DNA of 64,000 nucleotides from Euphorbia lathyris (taxonomy: Eukaryota; Streptophyta; Magnoliopsida; Malpighiales; Euphorbiaceae): positions 31,587,501 to 31,651,500 of the forward strand of contig NC_088915.1 of NCBI RefSeq assembly GCF_963576675.1, given 5' to 3'. Below, piece by piece: positions 44,109 to 56,576 of the stretch. The notes beneath the pieces are model-generated. The model worked only from the letters and a program-made list of their open reading frames with translations, was not told where the DNA came from and ran no database searches. The translations under genes and the position numbers were made by a program. Position 1 is the first letter of the stretch; each line of letters starts with the position of its first letter.

Positions 44109-46558
44109 ATGGGTAACTGCTGTAAGAAACCTTCTAGTGCCAAGTGCGCCCATGCTTCTTCTACCACTTTTTCTTCCGGTTCGTTCTTTTTTCCATATAA
44201 ATAAATGACTTTTCTTTGCTTTAGATCCATTCTTATTTTCTTAAACAATGAAAGTCCCTTCCCTTTTCCCCAATTTCAATCTCTTCAGAAGAAGAGGTAG
44301 TTTTCATCTGACATCAAATCAATTCTCATATTCCTGCTTTATCATCATTATTATTACGTACCTTTTTGCTTTTCTGTTAGTGCTTGCTTGTAATCATTGC
44401 TTTCCCTCGTTTAAAAATTCTTGCTTTGTGTGCTTTCAGGAAGCAAAAAACCTCAAATATATGAAGTGAATCAAGATTCCTGCTCCTCCTCCTCTGCTGC
44501 TACTCATCTACAAAGCTTGAACAAATCTTTAATAGAGTGCACAATTGATACATCTGTTTCAAGCAATCTCAAGTCCTTTAGCTTTAATGAACTAAAGAAT
44601 GCAACCAAAAATTTCCGCTCCGAAACAATGCTTGGTGAAGGAGGATTTGGGTGTGTTTTCAAAGGATGGCTTGATGGACTTACTTTAGCTCCTACTAAAC
44701 CGGGGTCTGGGATTGTTGTGGCTGTAAAGAGGCTTAAGACTGAAAGTTTTCAGGGCCATAAGGAATGGCTTGTATGTGCAATCAAATCAACACTGCTTCA
44801 ATTTATGTTACCTTTTCTTTTTCTTTGAATTGCAAACTCATTTTTGTTCTGGATCGTTTTAAATTGGCAGGCTGAAGTGAACTACCTAGGTCTACTTCGT
44901 CATGAGAATCTAGTGAAGCTGATTGGGTACTGTGCTGAGTCTGATAATAGACTTCTGGTTTATGAGTTTATGCCAAAGGGAAGTTTGGAGAATCATTTAT
45001 TTAGAAGTAAGTAAAGGTTTTGGTTTTGAGATTTTGTTTAATGTTGTATTTGCAACTTAATTATAAAATGTGTCTTACATGTTTGTGTTTATGCTTGTGA
45101 GATTGTCAATAAGATGCAAAATAGAGCATTAGTAAGAATTGGGGATTTTACCCTTAGGTTGTATCCTTAGTTTTTCGAAACTGTCAACCTAGATTCATTA
45201 TGTGTTGGGCTAAATGCAGTGTGTAACAGTGTGAGTTCAAGAGGAAATACAGTGACTTTTCCAAATTATTCTGCAGGGTGAATAGACAAATTAATAATTC
45301 CTCTTTTACTAGCTTAAAGAAGATCAGTGGCCACATTTTTTTGTTTTTGTGGTTTGGTTTCGATGCATTATCATCTGTAATTGCATTTTCTTACATGTAC
45401 AATATGCTAAAAACCCATTTTTGTGTATTTTTAGAGGGGGATCAACCTATTTCCTGGAATATGCGGATGCACATTGCTCTTCATGTAGCAAGAGGCTTGT
45501 CCTTTTTACACGGTTTAAATGCCAATGTAATCTACCGGGATTTGAAAGCGTCCAACATTCTGCTTGATTCGGTATGTTGAGACCAGTTCTGCATTTTTCA
45601 CAAACATATAGATTGGATTATTGCTAGAATCTTAATAGGCTGATGGTGCTCAGGAACTGTTTTCAGGATTTTAGTGCAAAGCTTTCAGATTTTGGCTTGG
45701 CAAGGGACGGTCCTACTGGGGATAACACTCATGTCTCAACGAGAGTGGTGGGAACTCGGGGCTACGCTGCACCAGAATACATAGCTACAGGTTAGTAAAC
45801 TACTGGTTTCATATCTGATCTTTTCCAAGTAAAATAGTTACTAAAAGGAGACTGGCTGGGGATAATGAGCTGCTAAATAGCCTATTCCCTTCCCTTATTC
45901 TTTCCCAAAGTAGTTCTGATAAATGAAAATGTCGAGAACACACTTTGTTTCTTTGGTTGATTTGGTAAAATTAGTCTTTGTATAGTGCGAAGACAGAAAT
46001 AATGTCTAGTTAATTTTATGTACTTGTAACTAGCCAAGAACTAGGCATCATCAAAACTTTCAGATACATGTTTGCGAAGTACAGAGTCACAAAATATATT
46101 TAACAGCCTTTTTCATGGTTGCTGGTTGAAACAAAACAGGTCACTTGACTCCTAAGAGCGATGTGTACAGCTTTGGAGTTGTGTTGTTAGAATTATTGTC
46201 AGGAAGACGAGCAATGGATGATGAAAGAGCTAATTTCGTCGAAGAAACCCTGGCAGATTGGGCAAAGCCTTTTCTGAGTGATCCGAGAAGAGTTTTGCGG
46301 ATCATGGACACTAGACTCGGGGGGCAGTACTCGAAGAAAGGAGCTCAAGCTGCAGCTGCACTTGCATTGCAGTGTCTACACACAGATCCGAAAAATAGGC
46401 CGGCCATGATTGAGGTTTTAACGGCATTAGAAAAGCTGAACACGTCGTCGAATGATGCAGGCAGAATGGTGGTGTCCCCAGGTAAGCTGGATCATCACAG
46501 GATCAAGCATATGAATAGTCCTTTGAGGAAAAATAGAGCATCTACCAACTTGGAATGA
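44109..46558 (+). CDS. Receptor-like cytoplasmic kinase, PBL family (RLCK-VII)
   Basis: Six exons: 44109-44178, 44440-44771, 44871-45006, 45435-45571, 45667-45790, 46140-46558. All introns are GT-AG, giving 405 aa without defect. The start M-G-N-C-C fits N-myristoylation of Gly2 and palmitoylation of Cys4/Cys5, hence plasma-membrane attachment. The Ser/Thr kinase domain spans about residues 82-360: glycine loop G89-E-G-G-F-G94, Lys120, alpha-C Glu136, Y-R-D with catalytic Asp215, D-F-G at 233-235, activation loop ending A-P-E at 260-262. The motif [13 protein letters not shown] before the kinase and [10 protein letters not shown] after it are typical of PBL2/PBL3/PBL18-like kinases, which relay signals from immune and developmental receptor kinases. 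Which member it equals cannot be decided by eye. No other intact host gene is nearby. Confidence 0.95.
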
Positions 46559-47992
46559 ACAATGTTTTTACCTTGTATGTTGATGCATCCATCATTTACC
46601 TTGTACCTGAGCTACTTTCTATATCATTATGCTCATATTTACGAGGTCGATCCTGCTGAACAAGCAAATTCTGTATTTAGTGAGAAGAAGAATGAATGAT
46701 TGTATAGAACTTAGATGAGGTTTTATTTTATATATTACACCCTGGTGATATTATGCTCATGTAAGCTAGCTGTTCTAAGTTACATTTCTTTGTAATACAA
46801 GAAATATCACCCAAGATGATAAAATACCATTTCAACTAGTACTAGGCACGGATTTTGGAGATTTTGAACTAAACTGAATAATTCCAGAAAAATATTTAAA
46901 GCCGTTATGTTTCATTGATTTTTTTTTTTTGGTTTCAAATTGTATCAATGATTTTTCTTAGAAACGAACCAAAACTTTTTAAAGCTTTGTTCCAGTTTTG
47001 TTGGATTTTTTTTGTTAAACACTCTTTAATCCATTAATGTATTTTTGTTGTTTTGAGCATATCCATTTACAGATATACATCTTATTTTATGTATTAAAGT
47101 TACTGATGTTTGTTAGTTTCAAGTTTTGGAAGTTTGGGGGTAAGTTTACAGAAAAGCCGAAAACCCATCTGTTTCCTGCAAGGCACCGCATCGCAGAAGG
47201 GTGCTATCCAGAGGCAGAAAATGCCTCGTTTCAGGCCCCTTTCACTTCTTTATTTGTTTTTGTGTTATAAAACTTGTACCTCGTTCCCCAAGGAATGAAG
47301 GTTCGAGAATGTATGAGTATAATTGTAAATATTTTATTTCATTTTTTTAGTGGATTTTTTTTATGTAATAATTAGCTTTTTTTAATGCTATGTGTTGTTT
47401 AAATTTGGATGGATTATTATAATTCACATTATTATAATCTATCCCAATATTTTTTTTGAATAAATAATCTACCCCAATATGAAAACTAGTTTTTATAGGT
47501 TATGTTTATAGGTTATAATGAGTAACAGTTTATTAATTTCATATTTAGTGGTTTATTACAAACCATCTAATCTACTCAACCCATTTAAATTTTCAAGTCT
47601 CTCATTCTATTATATTATGTCTATTACGTTGAAAAATGAATTATATAAAAAAAATATGGACACTTAATACTCAAACATACACATATAGCTATTTATGTTT
47701 TTCATTAACCAATAGAAAAAGTACACAACAAAATGTTCCACACAAATAAAAACCAAATATTGACAGAAGTTTTTCAAAGAAACTAATCTTGAATAAAAAT
47801 ACATTTATGTAGTAAATAATTAATTATTAGCATTTTTTTCTCAATTTTTTTTACTAATAGCATATAATCAGTTAAATAAAATAAGATCAATTTATGCCAA
47901 TTTGATATAGGACGATGGTTTTCACCTGGTTAGTGATTAGTCAAATAATTTTTTTGGTTAGTCACTGTTAGATCGAGGCTTATTAGAGTCTA
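46559..47992 (+). other. Kinase 3' UTR and AT-rich intergenic sequence
   Basis: The 3' UTR probably ends between about 46700 and 46830, where AT-rich, poly(A)-signal-like words occur. Beyond that no gene, TIR or LTR is recognisable. TTAGAGTCTA at 47983-47992 is the left flank duplication of the next MITE. Confidence 0.5.
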
Positions 47993-48551
47993 GAGTTAAT
48001 TTTAAAAAAAATCACGTGGTTTCACATTTTTGCAGATCGATACTGTGGTTTTTTTTTTGCCCAAAAAAAACTATGTGGTTTATGTCGTTAGCAAAAACAC
48101 AGCAAATCTCTTAACGGTATTAAAATGCAGGGTATTTTCGAAAATTTTGTTTTCTTTATCACTTTTTTTTGACTCTCTTCTTCTTCTTTTCCTGAAATTT
48201 CAGTTTTAGAATTCCAGATTTTTGGAATTCTAAAAATTTGGAATTTCAGAATTTCTAGTGAAATCTGGAATTCTAGAATTTTAGAATTCTAGAAAATTCT
48301 GAAATTCCAAAATCTAGAATTCTAGAAAAAAAAAGTAGAAGAAGAGGAGCAGAACAAAAAGAGAGAAAAAGTTAAAAAGTGGCAAAATAAATTCTGTAAA
48401 TACCCATTTATTTTAACGGTGTTAAAGGATTTATCGAGATTTTGCTAACAACAGAAACCACATGGTTTATTTTTGGGCAAAAAAACAACAACAACATGTA
48501 CTTATACGTGAAAATGTAAAACCACATATTTTTTTTTTTTTGAAATTAACC
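47993..48551. mobile_element. Foldback MITE (559 bp)
   Basis: Long inverted arms: the left arm begins GAGTTAATTTTAAAAAAAATC with CACGTGGTTTCACATTTT. The right arm in reverse begins GGTTAATTTCAAAAAAA with TATGTGGTTTTACATTTTCAC; both go on to TTTTGCCCAAAAA and GTTAGCAAAA. The flanks TTAGAGTCTA (47983-47992) and TTAGATTCTA (48552-48561) look like a 10-bp duplication with one change, pointing to a MULE-like origin. The centre (48205-48330) is a chain of GGAATTC/TCTAGAATTC palindromes. Confidence 0.8.
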
Positions 48552-48561
48552 TTAGATTCTA

Positions 48562-49520
48562 TTTAGTAAGACACTAACCATGTGATAATCACGGTCCACT
48601 GTGACATTTAGAAAAATTTGTTTAAATTGATAACTTCTTCTAATTTTTCCAATTCAATTATATTATAATACGCAAATTCATGAAATAAAGGTTACTAGAA
48701 AAATTTGTGTAAAATGAAAAAGAAAAATGAGAAAACAAGACAAAAAAAAAAAAAAAAAAAAGAAAACTATGTAATAAAAATTAAACGCAAACATGAAACA
48801 AAACGAGGCAATTGAAGAAAAACTGGAAAAAATGAAAAATGAAAAAAAAGGGTAAAAACCATAATATTATTTTCCGTTGAAATGTAAGGATATATAAAAA
48901 TTTGTATTCTAAAAGGTGAATGATATTAATATTATAAAACAAAGTAAAATTAAAAAAGAAAATAAATTAGTTAATGAGTTGAAAAATTAGTTACATCCAT
49001 ATAATCTCATCAAGGTTACTCATTCAACTTGTATAACCCAATCCAATCAATATACCTACAAAATTAATGCAACTCACCATAATTCATCATAACTCACCAA
49101 ATCCATTAAAATAGTGTCCTTATATAGGTGGGCAAAAACCAATCATAACCCACACAACCCCAAATTTGAACACCCCTAACTTAATATCATTTGAACTGAA
49201 AACAAAACAGGTAAATTCTAATTGATTTATTTTGTAAATTTCTCATTCTTTATTATGTAATAATCCATTTTTTTTATTAAATGTCACACAATTTAAAAGA
49301 GTTTATTAAGGGATAAGGTACCAAATTGCTCTTAATATTAGCAACCAAGAGCAATAATATTTTTAGCATTAGAACTTGTACAATTAAGGGTCCGACATTT
49401 TGAGAAACCTTATATTCCATCTAGTCTTTTCTACAAGCGATCCTGATAAGCCCATCTAGAGATGGTGGTTAAACTGAATCTCTAGTTCATCTTACTAGTC
49501 ATAAATAGGCTTTAGCGTGC
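48562..49520. other. AT-rich intergenic sequence
   Basis: Homopolymer A runs (e.g. 48747-48760) and no coding content. The last 200 bp may be part of the degraded copia-like sequence that continues after 55076. Confidence 0.5.
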
Positions 49521-50912
49521 TGATATGTCTATATTATACTTATTTTTACCCCTTAGTTTTCATGATTTAAGTGGATAATTATGCTACTAATGGGAATTTT
49601 AAGTGATTTTTCTATAGATTGAAGAAAGAGGACCTTGGTAGATCACTTGTGCTTAATTGAAGTGAAATTGATATTTTGGAGAAGCAAAAAAGACCAAAAT
49701 GGAGAACCAATGATCAAAGAGGTATGTGGAGAAAAACATATTCTGCTTGTTCAAGGGTCACTGCCTGTTCAGTGGAAGAGCTCATGCTGTGCGCAAGAGG
49801 AAACAAGTGCTTAAAGGAGAAGTACAACCAGGAATGAGTGAGAACAACTGTTCAGATGAAAGATGGACCAAAAAATGTGGATGATCACTCTTCTCTGATT
49901 TATTAGAGATCTTTCCTGTAGGAGAAATTAAATTTCCTGAAGAACATCCATGATTGTGGAAGAAAATAATACAACATGGGATGTCTGACTGTTCAGCAGA
50001 CTGCTCTCTATCTGTCAGAACAGTCTGGCAGACCATATCTTCAATATTTTAATGTATTTAGAACAATGATTTCTGCTGGATTTTTAGGCTATTTAAAGAG
50101 CCTTCTTTTATGTTTTGAGACATTCAGATTTTAGATCTGAATCCTTAGTGTGTAATTATGTTTCTAGTTATTTCAATGCATTGTTTGTTCTTTCATTATT
50201 ATTTTGTCTTGCCTCATTCAATTATGAGTGAGTAAATCTATCAACAGGTATGCAGCTATCCAGGAACAGGTAAAGGAGCAGGTTTACTTCCCTCTAAATT
50301 CATTAAGTATACTTATCTTGGCTGTTCAGTAAGTAATTAGCGTTAAATAGGAGTAGCTAACCTATTTCTTAGTGGAGCAATTATGAGGAGACTCTCTTTG
50401 TGAAACTGAACTTTCACTAAACACATATAATTATGAAACAGAGACGTAATTAATTATATGTTAAGGGTTTTAATTGTTCAATTAAATGATTTTCTGTTCT
50501 TAAAGCTTAAAGATATATTAATCTCAAGGAGACTTATTTTAATTGTTTTTAAAGAACATTGGGAACAAGGGACACCTGACTCAACCGATTTTCGTGAAAG
50601 ATACCTTAAGCCAAAGCTGTTTCTACTTAATGAACAAGGAGCAGAGTGCTTGTTCACTACCATTTCTGTGCCTGCTCTATGCATGTTCTTCCCAAATCTG
50701 TAATTAAACTTCTTTTTAACTTGCTTTATCATTTTATTTTGTCAAATCAAACATCAACTCAAATTAAGTGATCAGTTACTCTTTAAACTTGATTGTGCCC
50801 ATCCTTTTAAGAAATTATATTTACTTGTTCTATCCTCGTGGAGACGATAATTTACTTACACTTTATTACTTGTACCTAGTGCACTTGCTAGTGTTCACAT
50901 TTTAGGACAACA
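49521..50912 (+). repeat. 5' LTR of the non-autonomous element (1392 bp)
   Basis: TG...CA with TATTTAAAG near 50091 as the probable TATA box. It differs from 53691-55076 only by scattered changes and small indels. Confidence 0.9.
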
Positions 50913-50918
50913 AGTTTT

Positions 50919-50936
50919 TGGCGCCGTTGCCGGGGA
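50919..50936 (+). other. Primer-binding site, tRNA-Asp type
   Basis: TGGCGCCGTTGCCGGGGA, 6 nt after the LTR, is the PBS known from Athila and related plant elements (tRNA-Asp). Confidence 0.85.
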
Positions 50937-51301
50937 TAGAAAAGATTAAATATATTACTTTTAAGTGCACCAGTCGGTTTTGACCTGTTTGTTTAAATGT
51001 GCAGTGTTCTACTTGTTCTATTTGCCTGTTCATAGTGTATACGAAGAACAGGAGTTCAACCTCGAATAGAACAAGGACCTGGAGTTGAAGAACAACCAGA
51101 GGAACAACCATCCGAACAACCAGAGAATAGAGAGGAACTATTCTTGTAAGGAGGAAATGGCCTCAAATTTTCAGTTATTGGTAGGATACTTATATGGAGG
51201 CTACCAATCTTGAAGATCTTGCAATGGAAGATTTCTTTAATCAATCCCATTCCAATTCATGGAAGCCAAGCCTTGAGGAATAATGTAAAAGTTCTATCCC
51301 C

Positions 51302-51556
51302 TTGAAAGAAGATAATTCTCATATGGAGCAATTGTTATTGGACTTTATGTCAACCACAAGGGATCAATTTCAATCATTGGAGAATAGAATGAATGAGCTT
51401 ATCATTGCTTTCATGAATCAAGAGCAAGAGGAAGAGGGGGACAAGCTTTTTGAACAACCAAGTGAACAAGTGAAATCTCCAAGTGAAAAAGAAATTGAGC
51501 CTAAAATGGAGGAGTTTCCACTTGAACTTGTAGAATTTGAGCTTGATTCAACTTAA
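51302..51556 (+). pseudogene. Gag-like remnant in the non-autonomous element
   Basis: 84 codons. The first 40 (M-E-Q-L-L-L-D-F-M...F-Q-S-L-E-N-R-M-N-E-L) resemble the helix near the end of Athila gag, where a Q-F-M-x-x-T-x-A stretch precedes the N-L-E motif. An acidic P/E/S-rich tail follows. No zinc knuckle. The region 51140-51290 upstream may hold more of it, broken by frame changes. Probably vestigial. Confidence 0.45.
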
Positions 51557-51805
51557 TGGGCTCTAGTTGAAAGCCACATGTCATCCTCATCAATTGAGGA
51601 CCTCCTTACTTTTAGTTTTAAACCTATTCATTCTTGTTTTAATTTCCTATTTTCTGCCCATACACCATCCTTATGTACATTTATGCTTAAATCTTTGATA
51701 GGTTTGGTGGAGGAAGTCTCCAAGATGTTACACTTCAAAGAGAAAATGGTGGCGTTGAGCAATGTGTTTAAAAATCGACGTCATCGCCATCTCTACCTCA
51801 TTTGA

Positions 51806-53690
51806 AGAATTTGTGCATCATTTGAATTAAATATTCATGGAGAGGTAATTAGTCCCGTTGTGGACTACACATTAAGAATTTGTGAGGTAAAGTAGTGTAG
51901 ATTTAATTTCAATTTTGAATAAACGGTAATAATTAGTTTAGAAAAGTAGTTTATTTATGTTATGCTTTATTTCTAGATTACATTTAGGCTGTTAGCACAC
52001 TTAGTTGTTCATGTCCTATTATATTTTGTATACTGATGTGTTTGCTAGTTTTGTTTTGTTTATTCTCCTTATTCTTCTATTGCTTAGTCGGGCATTCATG
52101 AGAAAATGTAATTTATAGCGTGTCCCATTATTCGGGAAGTCCTTCTCACCTCTTTTCTTATGCTTTTATTGTTATATCTTGGTCCATTGAGGACAATGTC
52201 ATGATTAAGTATGGGGGAGAGGGTAATTTTAGAAAAATCATGATTTGTGCTTAAAGCTTGAGAAGCTTAGAATCATTTGCTTAATTAATTGTTCTATCAT
52301 CATTTAAAGGACTCTGTTTGAAAGTTTATTTTAACATTGAGACAATTAAATTAGTAATTTGGTTCATGAGTTTTGGCTTTGTCAACTGTTTAGGTTTTAT
52401 TTTATACTTTTGTGTAGATATCATGCTTTTAAATATAACTTTAACTTTGAGAATTCTTTATTCTTGTTGATTTGTGAAAAGTAAGTTGATTTAGTTATTG
52501 AAGAATCAAATGCAAAAATTTCACCCTCAAATTGTGAGTTTTTGAGCCTGAAATCAGTTAATTTTTCTTTGTGAGTGAGTCTTCCATAGCTTGCTAATGC
52601 TAGAACTTGTTTAGTTGCCATGCTAGAATTGCATGTCTAATCCCAAAGTAAAGTGATAGAGGCATAGGGGTAACCATTTGGCTTAAATTGATCTACCTGT
52701 ATAAAAAATTTAATATCCTCATTGTAGTGAGCCCACTTGAGCTTAACCTTTTCTTGATAGCCACTAGATTGATTTTTCTTAGTCTATTCTCAATGCCTTT
52801 TCCTAAACATACCCACATGGCTAAATTTTTACTTTGTAAAAGTTCCCAAATGTGTGTTGTCAAAGAAAAGTGCTTTGCTAAGAGAATTTGTACTTTATGA
52901 ATTCTGCATGTGTAAATAAAGATATAAAAAAAACAGAAAAAAGAGAGCATAAGGCAGAAATTCCCTTCTTTGTGACATGAATTTGTCAAATTCATAAGTG
53001 GCATGAGTTTTATTTTATTGAAACATTCCCTTGAAATGCAAATGTAAAGTTAAGTTTTACACAACCTGTACTAAACTCTTTCATGTTTGGCTTGTGGGAA
53101 CTTAAAATCTGTCACATGGATCGTGCTATTAAGTGTGGTTTTGTGTGTATGTATATGAGCACAGTCGTGTGAGTTGAGAATTGTAATCTTATATCCATGA
53201 TTAGCCTTAATATTTCCTATCCATACCTAATCACCCTAGCCCCATTACAACCAAAATAAAAGACCTCTTGATTGCTTTTGGGTTTGGAACAAAGCAATGG
53301 AGTTTTGACAACTTTGCAAGCCTATAGGATTGAGCAAGTATGCCTAGACTGTTGAGTGCCTAAATTTTCATTACCTTTAAACACATTTGAGTGATTGAGT
53401 GACCCCTTTGTGAGACATTTTGATTCGAATTGGCTTTTTCTTCTTCTTTTGCATTTTGGCTAGTTTGAGAGAATTCTTGGTTAAAGTTAAATTTGTTTGT
53501 TTTGATATCTAAAAGCAAAAGTATGATTTCTAAACCTTTTTTAGTTGACAGTCTCTTCTTTCATTACCTTGTTACTAGATAAATTTGTCTTTCATGCTAG
53601 AATTACTTACCCAAACCGTTTCTTTTATTGTTGCTAAGAATGAGTTTTCCTTTTCTTGAGGACAAGCAAAAATCTAAGTGTGAGGGTATT
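51806..53690 (+). other. Non-coding 3' interior of the non-autonomous element
   Basis: About 1.9 kb with only short spurious ORFs. Near 52180-52215 a GAGGACAATG word is followed by GTATGGGGGAGAGG, similar in kind to the Athila box at 18155-18195. Confidence 0.55.
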
Positions 53691-55076
53691 TGATATGTCT
53701 ATATTATACTTATTTTTACCCCTTAATTCTCATGATTTAAGTGGATAATTATACTACTAATGGGAATTTTAAGTGATTTTTCTATAGATTGAAGAAAAAG
53801 GACATTGGTAGATCACTTGTGCGTAATTGGAGTGAAATTGATATTTTGGAGAAGTAAAAAGACCAAAATGGAGAACCAAGGATCAAAGAGGTATGTGGAG
53901 AAAAACATACTCTACTTGTTCAAGGGTCACTGCTTGTTCAGTGGAAGAGCTCATGTTGTGCGCAAGAGGAAACAAGTACTTAAAGGAGAAGAACAACCAG
54001 GAATGAGTGAGAACAACTGTTCAGATGAAAGATGGACCCAAAAATGTGAATGATCACTCTTCCCTAATTTATTAGAGATCTTTCCTGAAGGAGAAATTAA
54101 ATTTCCTGAAGAACAACCATGATTGTGGAAGAAAATAATACAGCATGGGATGTCTGACTGTTCAGCAGACTGCTCTCTGTCTGGCAGAACAGTCTGACAG
54201 ACCATATCTTCAATATTTTAATGTATCTAGAACAATGATTTCTGCTGGATTTTTAGGCTATTTAAAGAGCCTTCTTTTATGTTTTAAGACATTCAGATTT
54301 TAGATCTGAATCCTTAGTGTGTAATTGTGTTTCTAGTTATTTCAATGCATTGTTTGTTCTTTCATTATTATTTTGTCTTGCCTCATTCAATTATGAGTGA
54401 GTAAATCTATCAACAGGTATGCAGCTATCCAGGAACAGGTAAAGGAGCATGTTTACTTCCCTCTAAATTCATTAAGTATACTTATCTTGGCTGTTCAGTG
54501 AGTAATTAACGTTAAATAGGAGTAGCTAACCTATTTCTTAGTGGAGCAATTATGAGGAGACTCTCTTTGTGAAACTGAACTTTCACTAAACACATGTAAT
54601 TATGAAACGGAGATGTAATTAATTATATGTTAAGGGTTTTAATTGTTCAATTAAATGCTTTCCTGTTCTTAAAGCTTAAAGATATATTAATCTCAAGGAG
54701 ACTTATTTTAATTGTTTTTAAAGAACGTTGGGAACAAGGGACACCTGACTCAACCGATTTTCGTGAAAGATACCTTAAGCCAAAACTGTTTCTACTTAAA
54801 GAACAAGGAGCGCCTGTTCACTACTATTTCTGTGCCTGCTCTATGCCTGTTCTTCCCAAATCTGTAATTAAACTTCTTTTTAACTTGCTTTGTCATTTTA
54901 TTATGTCAAATCAAACACCAACTCAAATTAAGTGATCGGTTACTCCTTAAACTTGATTGTGCCCATCCTTTTAAGTAATTATATTTACTTGTTCTATCCT
55001 CGTGGAGACGATAATTTACTTACACTTTATTACTTGTACCTAGTGCACTTGCTAGTGTTCACATTTTAGGACAACA
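53691..55076 (+). repeat. 3' LTR of the non-autonomous element (1386 bp)
   Basis: See the 5' LTR. It is directly preceded by GTGTGAGGGTATT. Confidence 0.9.
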
Positions 55077-55930
55077 CGGGCCTTTATGATTATCCAACTC
55101 AGATAGTAATATCGTGTGTAACTTTCATTGCTCTGCTATATCAAGTCCAGTATGAGACACGATTAAGTCACCCTTATCAGTATCTCAGACATTTCTTAAT
55201 CATTAGTAAACTGATAAGTTCGAATGAGCAATTACACATTGCTTTATTCGAGTGCGACCACATACTTCTCAGTTCCACCAGTCAAGTGACCGATGATATC
55301 TAATCTTTATAAGAGATTCAACAATCCCTTGCTTCATTCATATTTTTTAAGCATGACGTATAATGGATGAACCTATACTTGGCACCTTGTTACAAGCCCG
55401 TTACGCGATCAATTGAAGTACATTGCTAGCCCTCTAGGCCTCATAGTGAACTTGGTCTAAGGATTCAACTTAGAGTGTTACATGAGAACCACATATGAAT
55501 ATTCTAACCATGTGTTGTTCTCATAGCGTATCAGTCTCGAGTTTACTATTTCATAAACCCTAATCCCCTTATTTGACATCCAATGTCTACAAACGATGAA
55601 ACACCATAGTTATCAAGGCATATACTAGTCTTTAGTTAGTTAACATTTCCACAATAATAATAGACCATAGATGTTTATATTAATATCTTGTTGTCTCACG
55701 ACTTCACTTGATCAGGGGATCCACCTACCAAACATGAGCAAATCACTAATCTTGGATACTTTGTTAATCAATTTGCATAAGTAAGAGGATTTGACATATT
55801 ATTTCCTTATAGTTAATTAATATGTCAGTCAGATAGAACGTATGGGGGCTAACACGTACTCCAATACTGATCCCACGAACTTCAACCTTCGAATTGTCTC
55901 TCAGATATATCCACCTGGATCCGACTCGAA
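55077..55930 (-). other. Degraded LTR-element sequence
   Basis: No coding content. It lies downstream of a copia-type gag/protease remnant on the minus strand. It may be that element's LTR or a deletion derivative of it. The boundaries are not resolved. Confidence 0.35.
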
Positions 55931-55939
55931 TTCATCAGA

Positions 55940-56560
55940 ATTCTACAAAGGCATCTCGATCCTTTGTCATGTGGTCCATGACACTAGAATCAACAATCCA
56001 CAGAGGATTAAATTCAGTTAGAAGAATAATATTATATACTAAAATTTGACTCACATGTGATTTAATGGAATGTACCTTAAAAACATTGCAATCATTTTCA
56101 TAATGCTCTTTCTACTGACATTTGAAATTTTTCACACGTGATATGTTAGCCTTTTTCTTGTTCTTTGACCTCTTATTCCTTTTCTATTACAGCTTATTAA
56201 CATCATTGACTTGCTCTTTGCATTTCTTATCTTTAGCATTGGATTTGTGTCTAACTGAGTGCGAGCCAACATAGTGAGCTTCTGAATTGATCTTAAAAGA
56301 TTCTAACAAGTCCACCTCAAGCTCAAGATAGCGACTCACATCCTTAAATGTCTTCAAATGTGTAGAGTGAGTTAGGTGCATCTTCATATGCTCCCAAATG
56401 TTAAGAAATAAGTGTATGCCAGCTTAGACTTTCTACTTATCTATCAAGTTATGACCTCTTACAGTAAGCTCATTGATCATGTTGGACACCTCCCATAGAT
56501 GCTTTATCATAGTGTGATTATGTTTCTTCTTGCAAGTATCGAACTTAATCGTTAGAGACC
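55940..56560 (-). pseudogene. Copia-type gag and protease remnant
   Basis: Minus strand. 56560-56187 reads, across stops, like the copia gag domain: W-E-H-M-K, then L-T-H-S near the start of the open 66-codon piece, then F-K-D-V-S-R-Y-L-E-L-E. Near 56000-55940 the W-I-V-D-S-S-V-M-D-H-M-T segment matches the copia protease active site (W-I-x-D-S-G-A-x-D-H-M-T), with S in place of the glycine of D-S-G. No integrase or RT follows. It is a dead fragment. Confidence 0.65.
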
Positions 56561-56576
56561 AAAGATTTGTTAGATA

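Larger units (their letters stand above)
49521..55076 (+). mobile_element. Non-autonomous Athila-derived LTR retrotransposon (5.6 kb)
   Basis: Two near-identical LTRs (49521-50912, 53691-55076; TGATATGTC...GGACAACA), a PBS, a PPT-like GTGAGGGTATT before the 3' LTR, and flanks CGTGC/CGGGC that could be a TSD with one change. The 2.8-kb interior has no protease, RT or integrase. Athila relationship: the U5 end (TTTATTACTTG..CTAGTGCACTTGCTAG..AGGACAACA) matches the Athila LTR at 15467-16741, and the interior retains the GGACAATG box near 52190. It must have depended on enzymes of another element. Confidence 0.88.

Noticed and set aside
47037..47298. Short ORFs downstream of the kinase
   Set aside because: AT-rich chance frames with no similarity or plausible gene structure.
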